64,000 nucleotides of DNA. Origin: Plumapathes pennacea. Lineage: Eukaryota > Cnidaria > Anthozoa > Antipatharia > Myriopathidae. The translations under genes were made by a program, and so were the position numbers. Shown piece after piece: positions 32,691-45,725 of the stretch; position 1 is the stretch's first letter; each line of letters starts with the position of its first letter. Under the pieces are notes generated by a model. It did no database searches. It worked only from the letters and a program-made list of their open reading frames with translations, and had not been told where the DNA came from. The stretch lies in assembly GCA_964036295.1 (NCBI GenBank), contig OZ038462.1, positions 1,371,501 to 1,435,500 on the forward strand, read 5' to 3'.

Positions 32691-33570
32691 ACTTATTTAG
32701 AAAGGACAAGCAACAAAGGTTAGTCAGTGGAAATCGAACAATCACCGTGACAAATAAATTCTCTCGCGTATAGCTTGTAACTCGATCACTTCAAGAATGT
32801 ACTAAAATCTGTATGCTGATCATTTTCGCCAGTTTCGGCTACCGTATTCGCTCAGAGCAATCGGAATTTGGAGTCTTGAATAATTTAGTCAGATGTCTTA
32901 TTTTTCTGTAATCTGACACGCGGTGATTGCAGCGAGAATCGTTCACAAGCACTTAGACGTATTACTGGGTCTGAAGCCCGTGTATAATTTGAAGTAAACT
33001 GTTCAAGTTTTGCTTTGATTCTGGGAGAAATCTTGCTGTTTTGAGTGGGTTGACATACAAAACAATTCGAGCCTATTAAATATGCATGCCTGAGTCTGGA
33101 GCATGCAATCCAGAGTAAAAACAAATCGCACAGGAAGCCTATTTAATTGTACTGCCTATGAATTCAGTGTTCCTTTTTTCCCGTACTACGACGGCCGACC
33201 AACTTCAAAATTTGAGTATTAAATTTTGAGAACGTGCTTGGAAGACTGTATGAATTAATTTGACGTGCCGACCGTGGGAAATACGTACTTCGTCACGCAA
33301 TCGATTCTTGTTTTTCAACGCAAAAGTATAACACACACCATTCCTTTTCTCCTTCCTTTGCGTGTAGCACTTGAGTTCGAAGAAAAGATTGAGTCAACAT
33401 TTCGGTAAAACAAAGGCTACTCTTGTTGGGAGTTTCCAAAGTAATATCCCATCAATATGGCAGAGTGAGGGGGTATCTGCGATTATCGTATTTCTAGTCG
33501 TATTTATACCAGTGGCCCAGCCAACTTCCATTTCTGACTGGCTTTGTACGACCTCAGACGAAACATAAGC
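32655..33570. repeat. duplicated ~1-kb block, copy B
   Basis: This is the direct-orientation partner of 31020-32030, immediately after the Arg/Gln-rich remnant. The two copies therefore flank that remnant, as if the whole were one mobile unit inserted twice or duplicated in tandem. Confidence 0.7.
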
Positions 33571-34388
33571 ATTAATAGTGCGAGTTATGTGTTAAACCAG
33601 CCAATTTCTACAAATATATACATGCCAACTCTCCCGCATTATGTATCAGTCAATTTCAACTGCAAATCGAGTTGGTGAAGCATTATTTCTTTTCCCTACA
33701 ACGATTATTTCCTGGTCGCTGACGGCAGTGCCGCACGTTCGTGCATGCATGATCACAGCTTATGTTCAAACATCCCTGCAGTTCGGTTAAACTTCCTTAA
33801 CACAAGACAATAATATCATTGTACATAAGGGCCCGGTCGCACTAGGAAGTTTAGTCGATAATAACTCAGCATCGAGAGCAATACAACGGCTTCTTCAAAG
33901 TTTGGAAGCAACTTGCTGAAATATATTTCTAGTTACAAGTCCTGTTTGCACTTCAAATGATGCCAATTTTGATATTTATGTTGTTAAAGTTACGAGTGCG
34001 ACCGGAGCTTAAGTCTACACACAAGTTAAACTACAATAGCAACCGTGTTCAAAAGTTCAGCGAAGTATTCGACGTTTTGGAAATATGATGCTAGTCTGAC
34101 TACTGCCATTATACTTATACGCTGAAAAGCTCGAACTGTCTCGCAAACACGAATCACACGGCTCGAGCAAAAACTCACCAAACGATGTATAGGTTACAAT
34201 CTCACGGCTTCTCAGTTCCACGCAGCAGTTTATAATTGATATTCAACATAAACTATAACAGGCTAATTGAGTATCGGACCCGAACGCAAACTCGTTCCCA
34301 GTATTTTGCGCAGTTTTATACTCAACATCCGCCAATCTTTGTGCTTGAACTGTATTCTGTCTGATATTAGAGCATCATGCAGTGAACA

Positions 34389-34568
34389 AACGCTCAACTA
34401 TCCAACATTGAGTGGGGGCAGGGGGTAAACTTGAAATCGGCCCAACAGTCCTAAATATAGCCTTAAACAGCGATTTTGCTTCTGCGGAACCCCCCATACA
34501 ATCATGGTCAAAATCAAGTTTACCCACTCCCCCTCCTCCCCTCCCATTCAGTGTTGAGAAGTTGAGCA
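34389..34568. repeat. foldback element
   Basis: CGCTCAACTATCCAACATTGAGTGG...GGTAAACTTGA at the left is inverted at 34512-34568 as TCAAGTTTACCC...CATTCAGTGTTGAGAAGTTGAGC. A related single copy is at about 54660-54760 (CCCATTCAACGTTGG, GTGCTCAACTACTCAACATTG). Confidence 0.7.
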
Positions 34569-35844
34569 TGGTTCGGGTTTTTGCTTCACCGCGGGCCAAC
34601 ATTGGATAGAGGGAAGGGGGAGGGACTTGAAAAACAAGAAATATTTGCACGGATGTGCGTATGGGGAGCGTCCCAACGACTTCCCTGATTGTATTTGCGT
34701 GACGCGATGTCGGGCCGTAAATAGTAACAGCTTTAACTCTAACCACCGGCTTTGGGGTACAAAAATTGCGGAGAATCACTGTGTAGAGTGATGTCATAAA
34801 GTTCATAGTTTTAAAGCCCTTTCTTCATATATCTTTTCTAAGTGAGTTATTAAAAATTCATATGTATCAAATTAGAGCATTTTGTCTTAGACAGGGTAGC
34901 AAAATTTACACTTTTGTTTCTTGATTAGGGTCAGGGTTTTATAAAGTCAGCGGAACCCCCTACCGAAATTCCTATTGAGTACCCCCTCCCCACCCCCCAC
35001 CCCCCACCCCCCAGTTGTAATACCTGGATAGCAGCATCTTTTCCCATAGACTCAATATAGCCTGCTGTACAGCCGCCATGTTTCGCATCCAGGGACTTTC
35101 GGAGAGGCTTACCTAGCACTATTCAGCATGCTATATTCCCCTGTCAATGTCAGTATTTCGTAAATACAAAGAATTAAATATTCTTCAAATTTCTGAAGCT
35201 GTAGTTTGTACAAAGTTAAAAATTAAGGAAACGCAACAGTTGAGATAGTCTCCAAGTTTGTTTTCATATTTGGGGTATATTTTGCATTGCTATAGTACTA
35301 ACTCGCTATTCCCGCATTCATTTGAAAAATAAGAAACTGCAAATGCTCATATAGGTTGACGTTCTTCGCTAAAACTAGCGCGACAAGACGCATGTGACAA
35401 TAGTGGCATATATTTTACAACTCTTTTAGTAACGTCAAAATATCGCATAGTAACGTGTGAATAACCCCATTTTCAGGGTACGTTTGTGTAAACACGACAT
35501 TTTCCGAATTCTTGAAATGCGGTAGGATTTGCTTGGCCGCAACCCGCTGGCATAAAAAGTACCGACTGCCCTCCGAACTTTCTCCGTGGTTCCGGACCAT
35601 AAAATAAGCCGAGTTAACCTCTTAAAAACCCAATTGGGTTTTGTCAAGTAAGGAATTTTATTCTGTTGGCAACTTTAGAATGACGCTCCGTCATTTTGGA
35701 GCACACCGTCGGCTTCTATTGAGCCAGCCCTCAGAGCTGACGGAACTACTAAAAATAACTTTACTTGTTAACCATCAATTCTCACTGCATCACTTATATT
35801 ATTTGCTCAAAAGGCTCAACATTCTCTGCATTTTAAGTTTGGGA

Positions 35845-36011
35845 GGCAGACACCCTCGATACTAGATTTAGTGTCTGCCTTAGAGACGTGTCCGCCTTAG
35901 AGAGAGTTCAGTTACAGAGAAATAAGCAGCAAAGGACCAAATCCAGTGCATGCTGTCCGCCTTAGAGAGGTAACCGCTTTAGAGAGGTGTCCGCTTAGAA
36001 AGAGTTGACTG
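35845..36011. mobile_element. pogo/Tigger-like MITE, partial copy
   Basis: It ends TGTCCGCTTAGAAAGAGTTGACTG followed by TA. It contains GTCCGCCTTAGAGAGAGTTCAG and CAGTTACAGAGAAATAAG, the reverse complement of the 63-bp unit in the 45726-46000 element. The left terminus (GGCAGACACCCTCG) is eroded. Confidence 0.65.
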
Positions 36012-36488
36012 TAAAAGGTTAATCACTAACAAACCTAGCCTCCTATACAGCCGTTTTCAGTCTCGCGAGACTGGGAGCGAGACGAAAACGGCTGCGCAAG
36101 CTTTTGTGGAACTTTAAAACTTGACTGTCATGCTCACCAGCTGCTTGAGTTCACACACCCAAACACATTATGACGTCAGCATGCTCTTGACTCTGTGCAT
36201 AAGTGATAATAACCGGAGAATTTAACGCACGGAATCGCAAAGTTAATGTCGTATGTCTCGATACAGTAGTCCGCCAATGCTATAAGAAACGATTTATTTT
36301 TATCTCTTGTGTAGTGAAGTTGTAAAGCCAACAAATCTTTGTGACTGATCGAAAATCTCTTGGCTCGTTTGAGAATAATTACGTAATTACGTTTCTTTTC
36401 CGTCAAAAGAGAGTATCTCATGCTGCTGTCAATTCGCTTCCTCCGTGAAGTTGCAAGTGAAACAAAATATAAAAACATAGCAAAATTT

Positions 36489-36530
36489 CGAGGTTCGGCT
36501 TCGGCTTCGGCTTCGGCTTTGGCGTTGGCT
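36489..36530. repeat. GGCTTC hexanucleotide microsatellite
   Basis: About six copies of GGCTTC with degenerate ends. The repetitive Ser-Arg frame on the other strand is a by-product of this repeat. Confidence 0.8.
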
Positions 36531-37490
36531 TTGTCCGAACCTGCCTGCTTGTCCTATGATGATTCTGACTGGTAGATACTCGGCTGTGCCATATTTCGGA
36601 AGACTAGTTCTACAAATATATATTTCGTGTAATGTTCGAAGAAAAAATCTAAAATTATAGCTACTATACATTTAATCTTTTAAATCTTTTATTTGTTTTT
36701 TCTCGTTGGTTTAACGGAGACATTTGCAGGTTACATCGTTAATCCCTTGAAAAGCTTTTGACATTAAGGTGTTTGTATTTTACATGTTAAAATAATTTCT
36801 AAAACCATTTTGTCTTTTCCATTTGTTGTTTCACACAGCAATTAGTACCTGTCGTTAGCCCTTTTATTTCCAAGTTCTGTTTTAAGTACAGTATAGCTGT
36901 CTTCACATTGTTGCCATTGTTTTTTTTACCTAGCTTTCGTCCTTGTTATATTCCATGTTTCTTGCTATATTTTGCTGCATCCTCCTTGCAACTGCCTTTG
37001 ATCGGTTACTCCAGTTTAATGACTTTATGCACTGGGGAGTTCCTTTGTAATTCGGCTGTTGCTGTTATTGACATGAATGAAGATGTTGTTGTCGTGGTTG
37101 TCTCAAAATTTCTCCTAATCTTTTAGAAGAACTGAAATGTATGAGTGATGTAGTGAGAACTGACAGTTTAATCAGCTTTTATCTTAGCAAGGTATCAAAA
37201 GCCAAGTTCTCCTTACTGTGTATGATGCGTCTTTACAGTTAGAGTTCGAAGGAGAAAATTTAAGTTGATCACTCGTGGGAATAAAAGGGTACTAAACTTA
37301 TAAACGAGGCCTCTCTCGTACGGCTGTCGCGAAGCAAACGTGTGCTGTCAAAATAACACTAGAGATTCTGAATAAAATATGAAAAGCACTACATATATAG
37401 AGGATATTACACGGCGGCGCGAAGATATGGATTTTATTTTCGAGTGGTAAAAACAATATTTTACGAACGAGCGCTTCGCCGTGTAATTTT

Positions 37491-37659
37491 TTATTATATT
37501 AGACACGAGTGTTTTACGAGAAATTGCACAAACAATGATGCCAACGATATCCTCACTAGTGAGGATATGGAAAATACGCCACTCGGGTCCCGGATGTAGT
37601 TTCGTATGGATTTTACGCACGGTATATTTTCCAGTAAAACACTCGTGTCTATATAATAA
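37491..37659. mobile_element. MITE with ~27-bp terminal inverted repeats
   Basis: The left end TTATTATATTAGACACGAGTG and right end CACTCGTGTCTATATAATAA are inverse copies. A central palindrome, ATATCCTCACTAGTGAGGATAT, lies at about 37548-37570. No coding capacity. Confidence 0.75.
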
Positions 37660-38699
37660 AAGAAGATACTTAAGTTACTCGTACTTTGCATACACAAATG
37701 TTGTGCGGTTGAGTTATAACGAGCAACCAACCACGACATTTTTTAGTTATTTAGTTCGTCGCATTTTTGCATGAATTTATATGTGAAAAGATTGAACCAA
37801 AATATCTCGAGTGGTTCGTAGTTTTTGCAAGCAAGGCCCAGGCATATTTTTATTGCTTACGTACCTTGGCATGATTTAAAAATCACAGGGAGAATTTTTG
37901 TCAACAGTACTCTAACAGATAGCGCTTTACAGTACTTTATTCGACTGAAGTTTTCTTTTATACTTCTTTCTTTTTTCTTTCCTTTTGGCATCTGTTTGTC
38001 ATATTCCAGCCTTACTATTTTTTAGTCCCACAAAGGTGGTGTCTAAAACTGTAAAAATGTTTACGTCTACAGAAGAGTATTGTTTTCTCAGAACCCAGCC
38101 GCCCAAAGGTGCTACACAAATCTGCATGGCTTAATTCGGGACATTGTCGAACTCCATTGTCAATTATTCGCAGACAAAGCCGAGAGAGCATGTCATGACC
38201 TGAATCACAAACAGACTTAAAACAGCCACTGCCGGTTACGTCGTATAAACTTCACAAATGCATATATAAACTAAAAATAAACAGTATATAAAATAGTGCG
38301 TAAATGTGCGTTTTAGCCCAGTCACTGATATAAAAGAGTACTAGCGATCAGCTACGGGTGACCTCGAGCTATACAATAATGTGTCGGGGGGAGGGTCACA
38401 CTTGAGCCTTTCAGCTCCCGATATCACCGCGAACAAGGGCCAAAGTTTTGCTGACGAGTAAGATGGTATGCTTCCAAATCCGTCATGAGTCTCATGAGTC
38501 TTTCGTCAGTGTAACTTCACAAATCTTTGTCCTGCATAATTATTTATTCAGTTGAAATGCTGGATAAATGGCCAACGATAACACAAAGAAACTTTCTGTG
38601 ACTTGAACTCTGTAGCAAAACCAAAATCTTCTCGGCTTTACGACCCGGCACGCTTTCAGTTTAGAAGAAGACTCCGCCCAAGAAATCTCCTTGTGAGTA

Positions 38700-38945
38700 G
38701 CTGACAAAAGCGCAAACAATGGAAAGCTAGCACTTGGGAGAAGTAGGTTTTGACTACGTCGGCGTGGAGAAAGACGTATGATGAATTGACTAAGGATCGA
38801 CGTGTGAGAAGTGGCCGCCGTTAAGAACTTTGAGTTGACGTTTCGAGCGTTAGCTCTTCGTCTGCTTAGTCATTGCGCAATCAGCAGAGAGGCAAGGCAG
38901 TCGTTTGTCTTATTCAGCGTACCACCTGTCTCCACGCCCCGCGCA
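38700..38945. repeat. dispersed repeat with TTTCGAGCGTTAGCTCTTCGTC motif, copy 1
   Basis: Read on the - strand, this matches 47930-48100 over GACGAAG-GCTA-CGCTCGAAA, CTTTCTCC-CGCCGACG and CTTCTCCCAAGT-CTAGCTTTCC. The TCTGACGAAGGGCTAACGCT-type motif is very common in cnidarian genomic repeats as I remember them. Its parent element (perhaps Penelope-like) is not determined here. Confidence 0.6.
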
Positions 38946-41523
38946 CAATGAACACGTGACAAGTGTTTTGTCTCACAAGCGATGGTGACCTGAAGCGCAG
39001 AAAACAGCGTTTTGTTCACTCGGATTATCGCAGATATTTGACCGTTACTTTGAGATTGAATTAGGACGAACCACAGTACATTTAATAGCGGTCAGACGAA
39101 TCCTTACGTTCCCCAAGTACACTTTATGAATCACTACAGGAAGAAGCTTTCGAGCTGACCTCCAGTGTGAATAACATTTCCAAAACTGCAATTAATATCC
39201 TAGCAACGAACTTCGAGTCTTTTCGACCACGCTGAAGCTCCAAGGCTTTTGTTGGTTTTCCTTTTTTTTCCTTGTAAACTCTGAACACCAGACTCATGCA
39301 CTTCGAAAACTGGTCCGGGGCGGCCGTAGTTGCTAGGCATGTCTTTAAAGACTTAGTTATGTCGTACGAGAGGAATATTTGCCTAAAAATGGCCTAAAGC
39401 ACACAGGTTGACCTAACAATAATGAATGTTTGTTTCCATGGAAAATGAAATGGCAAATAAATTGTTCGCTTGGTTAATTGCGATTTACCGTCGATTTGCC
39501 TAATAATCCAGGGACAACTCGCAGTTTTAACTTGAACACACACCGTTGGTGTGTCGTGTAGTTTGTCGGATATTCAGATCTGTTTTGAACTTGTGGTCAC
39601 GCCAAGGACTGACAGCTGAACTTTATTACGCAAGCTACACGTGGTCGGCAGTTTTAAGCTTCTGTCCGACTCTCACCTCGGCTGATTCTCTTTGTAGGTG
39701 TTGAATAGAAAGCCTTTGACGCAATCCGGTTTTTAAAACTTTGTTTCTCAAATCAAACAATCTGAAAGAGCTGAGTAACAGCTTGTTGGCGAACTTCTTG
39801 AAGTTTGGCTTTATGCTGTATAATCCACACGTTTTAAAGTTCAGCGTCACCGGAAAATTCACTGCAATATTTCAGCGATCGCACACATAAAGAGCCATTT
39901 GCGTGCGAAATTCGCTAGGCAATTATATTCTCTTTTGAATCCTAAACAGAGTGGAATTAAGTAAACAACAATGTTTTACCAGAGAATCGATTGTTTCACA
40001 AATTTTTTGAACAACAACCAAACTTTTTTCTTCTTCTTTAATTTTAGTCCAATGGACTTGTTTTGCATGATAAGAGACTAGGAAATGATGGCGCGCGCCC
40101 GACGAACACCTCTATCGAAAACACTTAATGAATCTTCGAACAGGCGGAAACTACCGCAGCGAGAAATAGAAAACATCCGTGAAAATACTCGATTAATCTG
40201 GTTCAGTTTCGACGCTTTTTGCAGTGCGGAAGTCTCTTTTTCAACACAGGGGGCAGTAAACGTTGATGATAATTTCTGGGCCGATCTCTTTGTGCTTAAA
40301 ACTTCTCGAAGTGTTCAATTATATTGGCCAGTTGCTCTTTTGTTACAGTATATCAATGCAGTGGTGTAGAATAAAAGATAACAACGCAGTGGAATATCAA
40401 AGGGAGCCCAATTAATGTTTTCTTTTTTCTTTTTCACTTTTTATAAACCACTTGAAAACGCTCTAAGAGAAGTGGAAAAATAGCAGTCTTTTTTTTTTTT
40501 TAGAAAAGTCTATCATACAGGCGCTGCGCAACCACAATCACCAAGCGACGGTTTGTCGAATAAAAGTCGTGACATTTCTATCTCGGTGTACGAGATCCGT
40601 AGTTCATGTTGTTTTAAGTCGAAACATTTTACAATCAACACAAGCAGCGGTGCATGTTGGCTGCTGGTTACCAAGAGACACATTGAAGCCAAAACTGTCC
40701 CTTCTGATTTGTTGGTACAGCTGGAACAAAAGCGAAACAAAGGCAAGATTTTCCTGCTTCTACCTATGTCTTGCGCAAAACTAAAAATTCAGCTCTTCTT
40801 TAAAGGCGATTTTTTTAACTACTGTAAAATTCTCAGTAAAAAAAAAAAAAAAAAAAAAATCAAAAGACGGACATTCTTTTTGTATCAACACACAACGGCA
40901 ACAGTTATTGGCCATTAAATCTTTATTCATTCCTTGTTATCCAATTATTTGCTGAATTTCATTGGACGGAGCTGTGCATTGTCAGCTGATGCTGCGCGTT
41001 TTTATATTAGCATTCGCTATGTACTTTCTGAACTCAATAGCCAACCGTAACTGCGTCATATGAATATTATCAAACTGCAACATTTGAATAATAAACTTCA
41101 CTAAAGCGTCTTTGAACATAAACAATTGCTTCTTCATCTTCTTACTTATCTAACTTCCTCTTTAGTATCTTAATACCGAAAAATAAAGACTAAAAAATGT
41201 TGAGAATACTTGAGTTCGCTAAAAATACACTTTAAAAGCCACAGTATGTAAATTGCAGTGTTCTCAGCTCCACACTCTTTTTTTTCTAGCACCTTTGATT
41301 CTATCGACAACACGAAGCCTATTAGATGTTTTGCTAAGAGTTCATTATTTCTGCCAGTGATAAAGCAAGAATTCTCATAACAGCATATTTCAGTGGAACT
41401 GAGCAACCAACTATAACGTGTGCTCACTCTTAGATACGCTCTTACCCTTGAATTTTTCCAGTTTTTAACACAGCTGCCTGTGGGGAATTCCTCGTATTTG
41501 CTGCAGCACAGAAGCGTTTCATT

Positions 41524-42068
41524 CTATCGCTCTTTATTTCTTTTCTCTTGCTTCTCTTCTTTAGCCTCGGAGTCGATCTCCAACAGGTTTTCCAAATGTT
41601 TGATGTATTTGATAGCGGCTCGAAGTGTTTCGACTTTCGACATGCGTTTGTCCGTCGGTTCGTCGGGCAGCCTCTCCCGTAACCTTGCATAACCTTCGTT
41701 GACGTGCCGAACACGTATCCGCTCTCGCTCATTTCTCTTTCGAATGAAGGCCGGCTCCAGATTGTAGTCGTACAGTGGGTGTGGAATAGGCATCGTTACT
41801 TGAGGCATGTAATAAGGAGGCATTGGGGGCATCGGGGAATTTTCACTCGGTATTCCCAGCTGATAACAAGTTGGCATTGAGAAGGCAAAGTCCTGGTATT
41901 CCATCATATGAAAGTCACTTAAATTTAACGCTTGATTCAGAAAGCTCGTGTGGTATTCAAACACTCCAGGCTCAGTCTTTTGCCAGTCGGACGTATCGTC
42001 GATCGGAGCGACGGGTAAGTCAGTGCTAAAACGACTTTTTGAGCGCAGTTTAATAACGTCTCCACCTG
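41524..42068 (-). CDS. Achaete-scute family bHLH transcription factor 2 (ASCL3/4/5-like)
   Basis: The frame is open from about 42081 to TAG at 41526-41524, but its first ATG is MMEYQDF at 41907. The open, coding-like stretch before it (DTSDWQKTEPGVFEYHTSF) and a possible acceptor (CTCCTGCAGCAG, exon start 42068 or 42065) suggest an unseen upstream exon; otherwise the product is 127 residues from 41907. A Pro/Met/Tyr-rich lead (SPMPPMPPYYMPQ) is followed by EPAFIRKRNERERIRVRHVN, EGYARLRERLPDEP and DKRMSKVETLRAAIKYIKHL. The RKRNERER...EGYARLR and DKR(L/M)SKVETLRAAI blocks are those of vertebrate ASCL3/4/5. A Glu/Lys-rich tail ends the protein. Confidence 0.92.
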
Positions 42069-45000
42069 CTGCAGGAGCCAATCAGAGGCCACGTTTGTTT
42101 TGACAACCAATTAATTGGATTATCACAACTTTTGATCTTACAAAATGAAGAAAAAACCGCGTGGACTTCGATAGTGAAAGTACATGATCCATACAAAATA
42201 AAAGGGCTACAAAATAATAATAAGAAGAAAACACACAATGCATTATTCAGTTTTATGTATTGCGTGGCTTCGATTGTTCAAACGATAAAAAGACTTATAG
42301 CCAAGCACATGTAGCAAAGCACATCATTTCACGCCATTACATGCTCAGAAAATTGTGCATATTTCCTCGATACTTTAATCATTTACTCAAACAACTCCTT
42401 ACTTTAAAAACATTCAGAAAGGTAACTTTGTTTGGCGTTATCAGATCAAATTAGGTTCAAAATTAAAAAGAAAATAACTGTAACATTTATCTCATTTTCA
42501 AGACCGTTGATGACCTCGCTTATGCATTGTTCACTGTGATTACTCTAAAGTTTGTCCCAAATCGTCCGGTGCTTCTTGTCTATTAAGTACTATTTCGCTT
42601 TAAATGGAAGGAAGGAATTTAATTCAGAGTTAATGAACTTTTTTTTTCTCGCCCTCAAGTACCCATTTGTTCCAGAAAGTGTATCCCAATATGCCTCAAT
42701 TATAGAACCATAACACAACTTGGAGCAGATAAGTACAAGAGGCTTGGTCTTTATTCCACCATGTGCTTTTTACTATGAAAACCTGAAGCAGGGTCTACGC
42801 GCGAGTGTTATTCTCACACATGACACGAATGATTACTGCACGAGATAGAACACCGCAGACCTCAGATAGGAGGGACTCAGATTTCAATTGGTCAAACACA
42901 TCACTTATGCGACCTCTGTGCTGAGACACTAGCATGACACATGCGAAAAGCATTTAATCAAAGCACATTGCACCTTGTTAACAGATCTGTTGCTGAGGCA
43001 AACACGTCTATACTCACATTTCAATCGCCTTCTTTAGATACATACCATTGAGTAGGGTACCTTTTTAATTGTTACCACCTGGGCTTTGTGTTGAGGGACT
43101 TTTGTTCCCTCCAAGATTTAGCATCTTCTGGCAATGAATGAATTCGAAAGACAATGAGCCTCATCTCGCAAACAACTGCTGGAAAATCCTCAAAAACGAG
43201 GGCCATAACTCCCTTACCGTTTGACCACAACATGCAGGAATTTCAGGAAGATCACTTTCAAGTGCACACGCTCAAGTCCAAAGGTATTCACTTCTCCAGA
43301 GCCAGTGCAGGGGAGGCTAGCAGTTGACGCCCGTTATTCATGGCACGACCTTGATCAAGTTTGCTCGGTCAATAGTCTTTTGATAAACACACAAAGATAA
43401 TTCCAGATGGACACAAGACAATACTTTCACAAAGGAAACTGACTATATTTTCGGTGACACCTTTAATAATGTTGTTTTTTGTGTACCAAGCACTACGTGA
43501 TCACGCTAAGTTAGCGTGGGAGAAACTGACAACAACGTTAAGCTTCATAGTTGCTTAATACATTATTAACACAAGTCGAAAACAACTTTGACAAGCTCCA
43601 CGTTGTCTTGCATGAACTTCTAATTACCTTTTCATGATTAAAATTGTGTTTCCCCTCAAAATCCAAGTTATGAAGGCCTCGTAAATACATACCTAATGAA
43701 CCATACGTCGCAGTTATAGTGAACCTGACAAAAGTTTCACAAGCAACGCACAAGATCAGGGGAAGTTAATCTCTTAACGACAGAAAGAATAACGCGCCCT
43801 TTTTGGGAGCCAGTGACCTGGTGGCCGTGAGATTCAAGCTTTGCACCTCGTGTGTTTCACTTAGCTAAAAAGACTTTGATTGCTGCATGACTCCATCGCC
43901 ATGTTTCTGTATAGTTGCCCATCTTCTCCTAAACTAACATTCTCTACAGTCTCCAGAACTCTCCAAAAGCGACAAGAAGCATGCTCAAGAGCAGAGCCTA
44001 TTGTCTTACATGCATAATTAATGAAGATGAAGAGAAATCCAGGCGAAATGGAGTCGCGCGCGTTTATCTCTGGGTTCGGATTCTGGCATTGTTGACTGAT
44101 TTTCTTTAATGTACACATCATGAATTTGTGAAGCATATATATACATCTTATTATCATGATAAAAATAGAGCCTTAAATTGATTTTATTTAACGCTTATTT
44201 TCGTAAATAATTTGCGAATATTCATGAGGCCTGTTACTAAATGAAAGATTAGATGTAAGCCAAAAGGAATTGTATGAAAAGTAAAATCAAAGCGTGGTAC
44301 AAGACATTTAAATGGTAATTGATAGTAGACTAATTCTGCGACATAGGTACTCAAATTAACGCCCTCTCTATAACCAAATCCGTAATCTTAATGGTTCGTT
44401 TCGAAAAGATTTTATAAGGCGATTTTTTTTTAAATGGTCCCAAACACTTTGTGGCCCTCAACAAGCATCAATAAGCTGACAAGATCCGTGTACTAGGTCA
44501 ACGGTAGCTCTAAAAACCGCAGAACGTATTATAAGTAATACTGTGAGCCTTCTTATGCTCTCTGCCGCGTGGAATACAATTATCTTTATCTGTCTTTCGC
44601 TTGTAATTCCCGTAAATATGCATTTTTGTTCGTCTGGAAGCAAGCAAGTTTACTCTATTCCTATCGCATCAATCATGGACTACGCCTAGTCAACCCGACA
44701 TGTTTCCTTCAACAGCACCGTGATTCATAGAAAACTGGGCTGGCGACTGCAATCGAGACATTCCTGAAACGAATTGCATTTAACAACCGAGTGTTCTGTC
44801 CTCACAAATAGTTTGGCGATGAAATATACTGCAAAACAGCGAGCGGCCGAAACACGCGCTGGCTAAAAATGCTTTCCTGGACATTGTTATTAGATATTTT
44901 ACTATTTTTATCGTACAGGTGAATGTAATACATCCAACATCATTACGATGAGAAATCATTTTTTCATTCAGATTTTTGTTTGGACATTTGTGTATTAATT

Positions 45001-45725
45001 TATAATTTATATTCAGCGTGGCTTATCACACATCCCGCTGCCTCTATGTACTTGTTTGCTTGGTCTTCCGTTTGTTCGTATGCATGCGCATTAATGCTTT
45101 GTCCCTATTATTTCTTTTACTCGTTCATTTTCCGAGTTATTCAATCTTCACGTCGTCGTCGACTCGATTATGCTCTTTTTCAAGCCTCGTCCACTCAAAC
45201 AACCGGTAGTCGTTAAATTTTGCATTTATCTCTTCAACACCTTTATTTTTTTACTCTGCTAAGATTTTACGATTATTCGACGAGTACACTAGATTTAGGA
45301 TACGTCCTGACGGCTCTACACAGAAACAGTAGACTTAATGTGATACTTTGGTTAAAGTTCGTTAAATTTGACAATATAGAACAACCACGTCACAAAGCAC
45401 ATGAAAACTGCCTTTACAACAACTTACTGTTAAGGTGCTGGATGACCAAAGCTCAAATAGTAATAAAATGACAACAAACTGTAAATACAAACACCGGTTC
45501 TATGTAGGTAAGCGACACAGTAATCGACATAAGCTGTGACAAATAAGAGGCTGGGCCCTCCATTCAGCGTCCGAGGGTGTGATCCTATTGTCTTTCAGAT
45601 TGTCATAACCTGCTACAGGTTGCTCTGCATACGACAGGTAATCTGGAGAGAAACCATCTCTCATATTAAAATTGCACGAGCTGTCTCGCCATCGGATAGT
45701 AATGCATTACTAAGTTAAAGGTATA

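Larger units (their letters stand above)
30445..41523. other. upstream region of the composite gene: repeats, no further gene recognised
   Basis: An upstream exon and the promoter of the composite gene should be here, but none could be fixed. The region is filled by the duplicated block at 31020-33570, a Helitron-like remnant, foldback elements at 34389 and 37491, a pogo-like element ending at 36011, and a dispersed repeat at 38700. From 39000 to 41523 I see only AT-rich sequence with short frames and homopolymers (poly-A at about 40840). The last part lies downstream of bHLH gene 2 and may be its 3' UTR. Confidence 0.45.

Noticed and set aside
34375-34806. 143-codon - frame
   Set aside because: It runs through the foldback element at 34389-34568; the Gly-rich part is the C-rich arm translated.
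36429-36671. Frame with an Arg-Ser repeat resembling an SR protein
   Set aside because: The RS run is the GGCTTC microsatellite read on the other strand.
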